DNA of 12,204 bases, from NCBI GenBank assembly GCA_033085395.1, contig JANQBS010000593.1:1-12204 (forward strand). The letters are read 5' to 3'. Source of the stretch: Xanthoparmelia taractica. Taxonomy: Eukaryota; Ascomycota; Lecanoromycetes; Lecanorales; Parmeliaceae. The notes under the pieces are model-generated. The model saw only the letters and a list, made by a program, of their open reading frames with translations, ran no database searches and was not told where the DNA came from. Below, piece after piece: positions 1 through 8,600 of the stretch; positions within the stretch are counted from its first letter, which is position 1, and each line of letters begins with the position of its first letter. The position numbers and the translations under genes are program-made.

Positions 1-77
1 TAATTTTTTAAAAAAAGTTGAAAAAAAGTTGAAAACGACTATGTTCAACAGATACCACACCTTTCCGACCCGTATTT
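1..77 (+). repeat. 77-bp direct repeat, copy 1
   Basis: Bases 1-77 are identical to 1133-1209 over their whole length, and the match ends at base 78 (G here, A at 1210). The repeat starts with an A/T-rich part holding two copies of AAAAAAAGTTG and ends with the terminal inverted repeat of the adjacent element. Because the window begins at the first matching base, the true left edge of the repeat is unknown. Confidence 0.9.
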
Positions 78-953
78 GCTTAGTATCCGATAATCTTTCT
101 TGTCTTCTAGCAATTTACAAGTTATTTATCAAACAAGAGTAACTCTTGAAGGTTAACCTCATTCGTAGAGTTGTAAGATTCACGATTTTAGAGCTTGCTC
201 CTCCATAGGACTCAATCGCTACTTATCTTCATGTGCTTATTAATAAGACTAAGTCTTACGATCGATACGGCGGTCAAGAATAGTATAAATAAGATTATAA
301 TACCTCGCAATTGATTTAATAGCGGGTTTTTTTTTTTAAGGATCTAAGCTATTCTTATAGACTGAAAGAGCTTATTAATAGTCGTTAATTGCACGATCTA
401 GGCGTATCTATCTAGATAGCTTTTTTAAAGTCTTTAAAGTCTTTAAAATTATTAATAGAGAAAGAAATATTAAGAATTCTTCGCTAGAGTAAGATTATTA
501 ATTAATAAGTCTATTCTTTAAACTTCTTAATAATCTAATAGATAATCGAATCGTATAATTAAGCTATATACGAAGACGTATAAAATCTTTAATGAAAAGA
601 TAAAGAAGAACTTAAAATAAATGCGGATTTTAAGCTAGCTACCTTTAAAATACGCTCTAAAGTCGCTCTTTTATAATAGACTAATATAAAGTCTTATTCG
701 ACGTTTATTCGATCTTTTTATTTAAACTATTTTCTATACTTCGCGATAGAGAATATAGCATTATTATTATTAATTATAGCTACGTATAAACACAGTCGAC
801 GCTAGATATATATCTTATCTATCGTCGAGAATATATAACAATAATATCTAATAGACGTCGTCGTCGTTAGATCTCTCTATCGTAATCGTAATTTTTATTA
901 TTTAAGCCGATACTAAAATATCTTTATCATTACGGGTCGGAAAGGTGTGGTAT
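52..953. mobile_element. RIP-degraded TIR element, about 900 bp, non-autonomous now
   Basis: Bases 52-74 and 931-953 form a perfect 23-bp inverted repeat (core CCACACCTTTCCGACCC). TA lies at 53-54 and at 951-952, so the element may be 55-950 flanked by a TA target duplication, as in the Tc1/mariner superfamily; that assignment is inference. No open frame of useful length lies inside. The interior is AT-rich and poor in CpA/TpG. A hand count over 541-660 gives 19 TpA to 14 ApT, and 2 (CpA+TpG) to 7 (ApC+GpT), both in the direction expected after RIP. It may be the wreck of a transposase gene or a MITE-like element that never coded. Another reading is that 52-953 is part of a larger tandem unit, since a third copy of the inverted repeat lies at 1184-1206. 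Confidence 0.6.
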
Positions 954-1132
954 ATTTGATGGTATGGGACCAGTTTTTCGAATACTATATCGAAAGATAT
1001 AGGATATCCCATACTCCCATTGAGTTTTTAATAAATATATTACGTGATATTTTTTTATATTCTAACAATACGTAAAAAGCTTAAGCGAACGCTTATGTAA
1101 TTATAAAATTCTATAAATAGATTAAAAAGATA
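954..1132. repeat. AT-rich spacer with a long imperfect stem-loop
   Basis: Between the inverted-repeat copy at 931-953 and the second direct repeat lies a 179-bp AT-rich spacer. It holds nested inverted repeats: GTATGGGA at 962-969 pairs with TCCCATAC at 1007-1014, and TTTCGA at 976-981 pairs with TCGAAA at 990-995. Together these make an imperfect hairpin of about 53 nt. It may be part of a repeat unit of 1132 bp or the end of another small inverted-repeat element. No coding potential is seen. Confidence 0.45.
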
Positions 1133-1209
1133 TAATTTTTTAAAAAAAGTTGAAAAAAAGTTGAAAACGACTATGTTCAACAGATACCACACCTTTCCGA
1201 CCCGTATTT
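1133..1209 (+). repeat. 77-bp direct repeat, copy 2
   Basis: Perfect copy of 1-77, including the 23-bp terminal inverted repeat at 1184-1206. Sequence after 1209 differs from that after 77, so repetition stops here. The offset between copies is exactly 1132 bp. Confidence 0.9.
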
Positions 1210-1832
1210 ATCATCTCACTTAATTATTCATCACCCTATTTAAGGCGAGATATATATCATAGCTAGCGACGAGCGTATATTACAGTGAGTTTGAAGACGT
1301 ATAACTACTTGCAGACCTCGGCGCCGAGACTTTATTCCCCGCTAGCCATTCTTATCTCGGCCGATACCCATATCATATGGCCTCACTCTCACATCAGAAG
1401 CCATATTCTACGACTACATACACGTGCCATACACGTGCCATACATGTGTCATGGCCCCTACGTACGGTGTAGTGGTCCCCATAACGTTTCGGACCATTAA
1501 AAAAAATTGATATTCGGAAGTCTATTAGGAACCAGGTTAGCAATCACAACACCATGATATTAGGTCAATACGAATAGGATCAGAACAATGGATCAGATAG
1601 TACTCCTAAGAGTAAGCAGGTTTTGATTATCTTATTTAGGTCAAACGAGGTAACTTTAGCTACTAAATTTTTTCATCATTTCCACGAAACACCATAAAAC
1701 TTAGTGATTATTGAACGCACCTGATAATAGCAAAGGCCATTTCACTACACCACACGGCCTCGAATAATAACAACGTTCTAATCAAGTAGATTAATCAAAA
1801 TCAATAAAAAACGTTGCCAGTAGCGGACGTAG
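1210..1832. other. Non-coding accessory stretch, no gene seen
   Basis: No convincing gene. The only frame on the forward strand (1285-1500, 71 codons) starts at a GTG, is His/Arg-rich and owes part of its length to a short tandem repeat. An inverted repeat TGGTCC/GGACCA lies at 1473-1478 and 1491-1496. On the reverse strand near 1757-1700 there is a short stretch like the 5' half of a tRNA (see findings), but it does not fold as a tRNA gene. Confidence 0.5.
1420..1452 (+). repeat. 11-bp tandem repeat, three units, with CACGTG boxes
   Basis: ACACGTGCCAT occurs at 1420-1430 and 1431-1441, followed by a diverged third unit at 1442-1452. The first two units each contain the palindrome CACGTG (1421-1426, 1432-1437), the core E-box bound by bHLH factors. 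No gene starts nearby, so a regulatory role is not supported. Confidence 0.6.
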
Positions 1833-1844
1833 CCCTAACCCTAA
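1833..1844 (+). repeat. Two telomere-like CCCTAA units
   Basis: CCCTAACCCTAA, two perfect units of the TTAGGG telomere repeat common in filamentous fungi. Two units can arise by chance. On the reverse strand it reads through as Leu-Gly codons in a decayed frame, so it is weak evidence for an interstitial telomere. Confidence 0.35.
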
Positions 1845-1877
1845 AGTTGCATATCCCAGGGAGTTGCATATCCCAGG
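1845..1877 (+). repeat. 17-bp tandem duplication beside the LTR
   Basis: AGTTGCATATCCCAGG occurs at 1845-1860 and 1862-1877, separated by one G. If the LTR and one target-site copy are removed, the second unit is also followed by G, so the ancestral site carried a perfect 17-bp tandem duplication. Confidence 0.8.
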
Positions 1878-2009
1878 TGTTGGAAATAGGGGCATTCAGC
1901 CCTATCACACTAGTGGGCTTGGCACTAGATATTTCCTCTCCGGTAGTTCCTAGCTAGGTTGACTCTCTAGAGTACTCAATCAAGTCATTCTAGGCCTAGT
2001 TATTCAACA
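1878..2009. mobile_element. Solo LTR, 132 bp, with 5-bp target-site duplication
   Basis: The segment starts TGTTGGAAAT and ends ATTCAACA, so it has the TG...CA ends and short inverted termini (TGTTG/CAACA) of a retrotransposon LTR. CCAGG flanks it on both sides (1873-1877 and 2010-2014), a perfect 5-bp target-site duplication, as integrases of LTR retrotransposons make. No gag-pol or primer-binding site follows, so this is a solo LTR left by recombination between two LTRs. The short length and TGTTGGAA start favour a Ty1/copia-type parent, which is inference. It interrupts a decayed reverse-strand frame. Confidence 0.8.
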
Positions 2010-2013
2010 CCAG

Positions 2014-2279
2014 GGAACACGTATACCCTACGCAGTTCCAGCTTGGAGGCCTCGAAAGATTGATTTACTACCACCCGTAGTGTGTCATCGTCGACCGCGG
2101 TTACATCGGCGGATGATTTGACAATGCAAAGGGGCAGCGACTAACTTCGCTATCTTCATTAAGGCTTCGCTCGAGAAGTTGTACACAATGGCTAGCAGTT
2201 CGAGGCGAGAGATACCTCCAAGTGGATCAATGGAAATCGCGCTGTGAGATAGGAGGGTTCCGGTTTTCAGGGAATTGGA
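2014..2279 (-). pseudogene. Decayed coding remnant interrupted by the LTR
   Basis: Two reverse-strand frames follow one another with an overlap. The first is open from 2279 to 2088 (64 codons, stop TGA at 2087-2085), the second from 2140 to 2014 (42 codons up to the LTR target site). Their composition looks protein-like: mixed hydrophobic and charged residues, for example DPLGGISRLELLAIVYNF in the first and ADVTAVDDDTLRVVVNQSF in the second. A single frameshift would join them. Skipping the LTR and one target-site copy keeps the second frame open for about 28 more codons, down to about 1803. No family is recognised. Frames this short could be chance. Confidence 0.3.
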
Positions 2280-2326
2280 CTATGATGTTCGACCTGCTAT
2301 CGATTTTGGAGCATGCGGGTATCTGA

Positions 2327-2530
2327 AGACTCGCCAAGCAGCTTTGTAGTGACGCTTGCCGGAAGATTTGTAATACCATCAGCGATCGGACCGTGCAAGA
2401 CGTCGCTGACTGCATTCTTGAGGGCTGGACCGATGGTGTTACTCCGGCTTGTAGTGGCCTGGATGTACTCGAAATGGTTGAGGATCTTGGATACAGGTAT
2501 GAAGTGAGTGTCGTGATCCTTGTTTCGTGA
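2327..2530 (+). pseudogene. Cys-rich coding remnant
   Basis: An open frame of 67 codons ends at TGA 2528-2530 and is preceded by TGA at 2324-2326. Upstream of that stop the same frame stays open back to at least 2150. The segment carries four Cys in a compact pattern (LCSDACRKIC, then ADC, then PAC) with acidic helical stretches such as SGLDVLEMVEDLGY. The antisense frame here is Ser/Thr/Gln-rich, as expected of a shadow, which favours the forward reading. The spaced cysteines suggest a secreted protein, but neither start nor signal peptide is visible and I do not recognise the family. It may belong to the same dead gene as 3711-4633. Confidence 0.35.
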
Positions 2531-2573
2531 TTTTTCATGTTAGATTGCAAGTCTTTAGCAAGGATATCAGTTA

Positions 2574-2702
2574 CTAGCAGATATCCAAGTCGAACTTTTC
2601 GAACAGATCGGCTGCCATAAGCCTCATGTTTTCTAGCGCCTCTTTTGCCTCAATTTCCTTTTCTCTTGCATCCTCCGCGTTCTCCACCTTCTTTCTGACC
2701 GC
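2574..2702 (-). pseudogene. Coiled-coil C-terminal remnant
   Basis: A reverse-strand frame of 42 codons ends at TAG 2576-2574. It is rich in Lys, Glu and Ala with heptad-like spacing (KKVENAEDAREKEIEAKEAL) and finishes in a short hydrophobic/acidic tail. An in-frame TGA at 2705-2703 closes it upstream, and an ATG at 2720-2718 lies beyond that stop. It looks like the last part of a coiled-coil protein whose upstream part has decayed, or a last exon with an acceptor near 2699. No family can be named. Confidence 0.3.
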
Positions 2703-3190
2703 TCAAGTTGCGGTACTCATGATGCACACTCTGATGAAAGACCACCTAGACTGATGGCACAACAGATGAGTGGTCGCTTTCTTTTCGGGCAGATTCAAAC
2801 CATAGCCAACTAAGGACTGCACCTTGATCTAAATACAATGAATCACTTACAACTAATCTCCTGTTCAAGAAAGCGAGAATCAAATCCCGGAGCGATTCAA
2901 GCCACTATCTAAATCGGTCCACTTAACTAGCCACTACTCCGTGTGAAAAGCCGTAAAAGGAAAGATCTTCATGGCAAACCGTCATTTAATAGCGAGTACT
3001 TCGTAACATGAACTTGACCCCTAAACTTTCACATCTGTCACAGCACGTTCCCACTTGATGACCACAGTGATGAAAATAAAGAACGATATCGGTGCAGGAT
3101 TAGGACGACCCTCACAGTTCATTAGCCTGTCTTATTTCAACCAAAAAGCGCAGACATGGTGATTAATCGCTATTTCTATGAGGAAATCTA
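2703..3190. other. No gene seen
   Basis: About 490 bp with stops in all frames at short intervals. The forward frame opening at 3156 (68 codons) overlaps the reverse-strand remnant beyond 3191 and has no recognisable features. A stretch near 2860-2900 is weakly like a tRNA T-arm on the reverse strand but lacks the rest. Confidence 0.5.
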
Positions 3191-3685
3191 CCTAGACAGG
3201 ATTGACACCACCCACGGTGAAGTACTAGACGCTCGATCCCTGCCTCGTTGTTCTCTCAAGAGTGTCGTCATTCGTTGTAGCTACTCCACAGATTATTCTC
3301 CTAAGGGCCAGCTAATAGGAGGTATCTTCTGCTTCCACCCTACATCTGGAATCCTTAGATAATTGTGACTGACTAGATAGTACGGCCTGATCTGTCCGTT
3401 GTATGGAACCTGAATCCGAATGTAGATTGTTTCCAATTTTGTCGCTGACTGAATGATAACAGTTTTGGTCGGCCTTCTTGCCCAAGTAGCTATCAATTGA
3501 ACCTATCGTTGCCACTTCCCGAAAACCCACTTCAACCTCGCGCCTATGTACGATTTGTCGCTCAGGCAGACAAACTTGACAAGCGAGGCGTAAGCTCCAA
3601 TTATTCTACATGTGTGATTTTCAAACTTACCCATTGAGCTTTTCACCCTCCTGGGAAAAGAAAAGTCCAGCTTTCCAGTCGCAGA
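3191..3685 (-). pseudogene. Broken reverse-strand frame with three internal stops
   Basis: One reverse-strand frame runs 165 codons from 3685 to 3191, interrupted only by TAG 3505-3503, TAA 3295-3293 and TAG 3283-3281. It is bounded by TGA 3688-3686 and TAG 3190-3188. All three internal stops are what RIP makes from CAG or CAA. The first part reads like a folded protein (for example CRIIGAYASLVKFVCLSDKS) and the middle is beta-strand-like (IYIRIQVPY). A second reverse frame is also open over 3530-3312 (72 codons), so part of this openness may be chance. Family not recognised. Confidence 0.3.
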
Positions 3686-3710
3686 TCAAAGTCCTGTGTA
3701 GGTTCGCCTT

Positions 3711-4633
3711 TTGCAATATCAGTTAGATCTTCTTTCGGATGCTGCGTGTTGCTATCGTTTGGTGACGTTGCGCCAACTTGGACATGCCTCATTCTCTGGT
3801 TTGGACTGCGCCAGAAACATAAAGGACCATCTCTCAGCTAGGATTGGCCAACGATCTGCCCTGTGGCTTATTGGTCATTTGAAGCTCGACAGCTGGCATC
3901 AAACCGGAAGACTAGCAGAACAAACCATCTATAAATCCCCTGTCTTCGTTCCGACCTTGAGATCTATATCATCAAACTCCAAGTACTTCACTTCGCAGCA
4001 ACCAAGGTACTAATATGGAGGAATCGATGGAGGACAAAGGCCTACCTTCGGATCTCCTACTACACGGATCTCACAATATCAAGGATGGCAATTTCCAAAA
4101 CGGTATGGGGCAATGCTCAAGCACATTGTACGCACCTTCTACGTCTATGCAAACGGACAGCACCTCCAAGATGATGCGGTCGGAGCCAAAGAAAGGACCA
4201 CGTCGTTGAGATCCAGCATGTAGTCAACATTCTCATGTGTAAATCAGGCGGCCTCGACCCTTGGTCTTTACCCCTCGGCTACTTTTTGCCACTCTCCGCC
4301 TGCCTCAATCATCCTTGCAATCTCTACAAAATTACCAAAGGACTGAACCAAGCGAAGAAAGATATACCTATTATAAGGTATACACCTTCTTAGCTACACA
4401 AGGATATTAAGACTTATCTTGCTACGAGGATCGAGCAAGTAGCAAATAGTGGTGGGAATAACGCAGATACAGTGAGAGGTTGCGTCGAGCGCTTGATTAA
4501 GGAGATGGCAGTCGCGGATGGCCCAAACTGCAAGCTCGTCAAGGAGGTGGGCCAATGCATTGCCAATGTGATGATTCCTGACCATGAGTTAAGCTTGAGG
4601 GATAAGCTCGAGGCCGGGTTTGATATGACATGA
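3711..4633 (+). pseudogene. Decayed gene, possibly the C-terminal region of a fungal chitinase-like protein
   Basis: Two forward frames abut with an overlap. Frame A is open 3711-4220 except for TAA 4011-4013 and ends at TAG 4221-4223. Frame B is open 4175-4630 except for TAG 4391-4393 and ends at TGA 4631-4633. One frameshift around 4195-4205 would join them. Around the junction, frame A has YVYANGQHL and frame B has DHVVEIQHV, an order that recalls, from memory only, the region after the catalytic domain of large fungal GH18 chitinase-like proteins. Frame B then has a Lys/Glu/Val-rich helical part (for example ADTVRGCVERLIKEM). The GH18 catalytic motif DxxDxDxE was not found. The decay is probably real; the family is a guess. 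Confidence 0.35.
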
Positions 4634-5642
4634 CTCGATCTGCTCTGAAATCTGCGAAGAGGCACAAGCCAATGGCGATTTTTTCAGACTCTTAAGGGAT
4701 TGAGATCCCGATTAGTTGAACTTTGACAAGGAAAGATCGAAACTTCAAATGAGAGTGGTTGGTGCCGCGAATGATTAGATACTGGAAGTTTGAGTGTTGC
4801 ACAACGAGGTTTGATTCTTGAATAAAATTCATTGCTTGGAATCTGTGTTCCACCAAACTGTGATCGGAGTAAGGGTTGTATCCACGGGAACCAAAAGTGT
4901 AACTATAAGATGACTGAATTTGCTGCAATTGGAAATGGCAGCATCAAAAGTTGGCTGCATTCACAAGCTGCAGGCCTCCACGGACGACCGACAATTGTAG
5001 GAACCCGAGGTGGCGGCATCCTGATTTGGCGGTGACAACGCTCATGGCCTGCCCTATCGACACGTGCGGGTAATTCCTCACACGTCTTACAAGGGTTTTG
5101 TATACTAACTCGCCCACCATGAGATATGTTACACGAGAGTGATTGATGCCCGCCCTTCAGTAGCGGCTGCAGCATCGCCTGGGAAGCTTTTTGCTATATC
5201 TGAGGCTGGTGGCTGAAGTGCAACGTACGAAGTATTGGCATCAGCGGTCAGTACGGGACGTACATTAATGTTGCGCGTTACTAGTAATTGTCATGCATGG
5301 ATGATAACGCCATGCGTGATGCACTTACTCAACGGTGCTATTAGTCATGGGCAATTTTCCACTAATCGTATGTCTCTCGACAATGGACACCCCCTCGTCG
5401 GCTGTAGGACTAACAGCATCACTGCAACAAAAGTGCCAGTTGAGGCTATCCGGATTCGGTCCATTTCGGATTGTATTTGTGAGAGAGGTAAGAATTAGTC
5501 TGGGCCATATGTCTATAGCTGCTTAGCTTGTAGGTGCCTGGAGTATACGGAGAAATGGATGTCATTTTTCGGTGAGAACCCTTTAGCTCAGCCCTATAGA
5601 ATAGACTGCGCTGCTAGTAAAGTATAGAGGACCTTGTATCTA
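4634..5642. other. Intergenic region upstream of the protease gene, no gene seen
   Basis: About 1 kb with only short open frames. The forward frame 4832-5035 starts at TTG and holds three to four Cys near its beginning, but has no partner exon or homology I can name. The forward frame 5235-5498 starts at TTG and looks like chance. The last 150 bases probably contain the promoter of the downstream gene. A tiny hairpin (TATACCT/AGGTATA at 4363-4369 and 4376-4382) lies just outside, in the decayed gene. Confidence 0.5.
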
Positions 5643-5665
5643 TCCCCCCTTCTCTTCTTCCCTTT
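5643..5665 (+). promoter_or_regulatory. Pyrimidine tract before the protease start
   Basis: An unbroken 23-nt C/T run ends 6 bp before the first ATG. Such tracts just upstream of the coding region are typical of filamentous-fungal core promoters and often mark the transcription start. If transcription starts here, the 5' leader before the first ATG would be very short, which itself favours leaky scanning. Confidence 0.55.
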
Positions 5666-5671
5666 GACTAC

Positions 5672-8600
5672 ATGTCTCACGTGAGACCAGCTTTCTACGC
5701 TCGATCTGTCATCCTCGCGAGCTCCATATCCCATGGTCCACGTTTCTTTCCCAGCGCAAGACCCATTGTGAGAACATTCGCTCCGCGACTCCGCTTCGGC
5801 ACTTCCACCCCATATTCCTTTGCTAGTATGGCTCCTATAGAACGCGTCACAGACAAGCTGGAAGCTCCAGCGCTCGATGATAGATCCTACCGTGTCATAC
5901 GATTGCCAAACAAGCTCGAAGCCCTTCTCGTCCACGACCCGAATACAGACAAAGCTGGAGCTGCTGTCAACGTCAACGTCGGAAGCTTTAGCGATGCAGA
6001 TGATATGCCGGGTATGGCCCACGCTGTGGAACATCTCCTCTTCATGGGAACAAAAAAGGTGATCCCTAACTGCCAAGCCTTGACTGTTATTAATCCTCAC
6101 TAGTACCCCAAAGAGAACGACTACAATGAATACCTCTCAGCCCATTCCGGATACTCCAATGCCTATACCGCTGCTACGGAGACAAATTATTACTTCGAAG
6201 TAGCCGCATCTACAGACTCTGAATCCGGACAGCTCGCCAATGGCGCTTCGACGTCACCACTCTATGGAGCCCTCGATCGATTCGCCCAGTTCTTCATATC
6301 ACCCCTCTTCCTTTCCTCTACTCTCGACCGCGAACTAAAGGCCGTCGATTCAGAGAACAAGAAAAATCTGCAAAACGACAACTGGCGGTTATCGCAGCTG
6401 AGCAAGTCGCTCTCAAGCAAGAAGCACCCCTACCACCATTTCTCCACAGGCAATCTCGAAACGCTCAGAGACGAGCCAAGGAAAAGAGGTGTAGATGTGC
6501 GGAAGGAGTTTATAGACTTCCATGACAAGCACTACTCGGCGAACCGGATGAAGCTGGTGGTGCTGGGTAAGGAGTCCTTGGATGAATTGGAGAAATGGGT
6601 TGGAGAATTGTTTGCCGGTGTTCACAACAAAGATCTCCCACAAAAGCGATGGGATGGACTGCAGCCGTTAACAAAAGATGAGCTGATGATGCAAATATTT
6701 GCGAAGCCGGTGATGGATCAGCGAACACTGGACATCTGCTTCCCATTCCAGGACGAGGAATATTTGTACGAATCGCAACCAAGCCGCTACATCAGTCATC
6801 TGATTGGTCACGAAGGTCCTGGCAGTATCCTTGCATACACAAAGGCTAAAGGATGGGCCAACGGTCTTTCCGCAGGACCTTCCTCGGTGTGCCCTGGGTC
6901 TGCACTTTTCCAAATCTCGATAAAATTGACTGAAGAAGGTCTGAAGGTTTATCGCAAAATTGTGGAAGTCGTGTTCCAATACATATCTCTGATCAAGGAG
7001 AATCCACCTCAGGAGTGGATCTTCGACGAAGTCAAGGGCATGTCGGAGGTTGATTTCAGATTTCAGGAGAAGAGTTCTGCGAGCACTACTGTCAGAACGA
7101 TGTGTAGTACCATGCAGAAGCCTTTACCTCGGGAGTGGCTTCTCGGTAATACAGACCTGATACGAAAGTTCGATGGCGACGCCATTAGTACAGCTCTAGG
7201 GCATTTAAAAGCAGACAACTACAGACTTACTATCGTCAGCCAACAGTATCCAGGAGATTGGCCCATGAAGGAGAAGTGGTACGGAACAGAGTACAAGGTC
7301 GAACGAATTAGCACCGATTTCGCCGCTGCGGTCCAGAAAGCCGAGGAGGTCACATCCAAAGACCGAATACCAGAATTACACCTACCTCACAAAAATGAGT
7401 TCATACCATCAAAGCTAACCGTCGAGAAAAAGAAGGTCACAGAGACCATGAAGGCACCAAAATTAATCCGCAACGATGAGCTTGTTCGCACATGGTGGAA
7501 AAAGGATGATAGGTTCTGGGTGCCTAGGGCAAATGTCTTTGTCACACTGAGGAACCCGCTTGCAGGAGCACTTCCATCAACCTCTGTCAAGACGAGGATG
7601 TTCTGCCAGCTTGTTAAAGATGCTCTTGTAGAGTACTCATACGACGCCGAGATAGCCGGTCTGGAATACGAGCTCGGGGACTACAATGAAGGAATCGAGA
7701 TAGGTGTGAGTGGGTACAATGACAAGATATCGGTCCTGTTGAACAAGGTCCTTGTGACAATGCGTGACCTAGAAGTGAAGCCGGACAGGTTCAAGATTGT
7801 GAAGGAGCGGTTACTAAGGGGCTATCGTAACTGGGACTTCCAGCAGCCCTACCATCAAGTGGGCCAATACACCTCATGGCTCAGTTCCGATAAAACGTGG
7901 ATCAACGAACAATACCTAGCCGAGATCACGCACCTCACGCCTGAGGATATTTCATGTTTCTACCCCCAACTTCTTCGTCAAGTGCATCTTGAGGTACTCT
8001 GTCACGGGAACGTCTACAAAGAAGATGCTCTTCGCATAACAGATCTGGTCGAATCTACTCTCAAACCACGAGCGCTACCCTTGGCGCAATGTCAAACGGC
8101 CAGGAATCTGATACTCTCGCCTGGTAGTGATTATACATTTCAGCGGAAGCTAGGCGATCCCGCAAATGTTAACCATTGTATCGAGTATTTCATCTTTGTT
8201 GGAGACGTCGTGGACAGAGTATTGAGGGCGAAGCTCTTACTGTTAGGGCAGATGACCGAAGAAGCAGGCTTTGATCAGTTACGAACGAAGGAACAGCTTG
8301 GCTATATTGTGTTTACTGGCGTAGAAATGCAAGCAACGACAATGGGCTACAGGGTGATCATACAGTCCGAGAGGGCAACGGGATATCTTGAGGAACGGAT
8401 CAACGCATTCTTGGCACTTTTCGCGAAATCGTTGGAAGGAATGTCGACGGAAGACTTTGAGAGCCATAAGAGCAGTCTAATAGCAAAACGATTGGAGAAG
8501 ATCAAAAATCTTGACCAGGAAAGCTCTCGCTTTTGGAACCACATCAGCAACGAATATCTCGACTTCTTAGCAAGAGAACACGACGTCTCGCACCTCAAGC

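Noticed and set aside
423..450. Short tandem TTTAAAGTC units inside the AT-rich element
   Set aside because: Two to three units in AT-rich, RIP-mutated DNA; no spacing or length like a CRISPR array or an iteron origin.
1285..1500. 71-codon forward frame in the accessory region
   Set aside because: Begins at GTG and owes part of its length to the 11-bp tandem repeat; no homologue comes to mind.
2860..2925. Possible tRNA gene on the reverse strand
   Set aside because: Only a weak T-arm-like segment is present; no acceptor, D-arm or anticodon arm can be paired.
4832..5035. Small Cys-containing forward frame upstream of the protease
   Set aside because: Starts at TTG, no ATG or signal peptide; the Cys are few and match no known small-protein pattern.
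5594..6100. 168-codon reverse-strand frame over the first exon of the protease
   Set aside because: Antisense of a well-supported exon; Ser/Gly/Arg-rich and with no family features.
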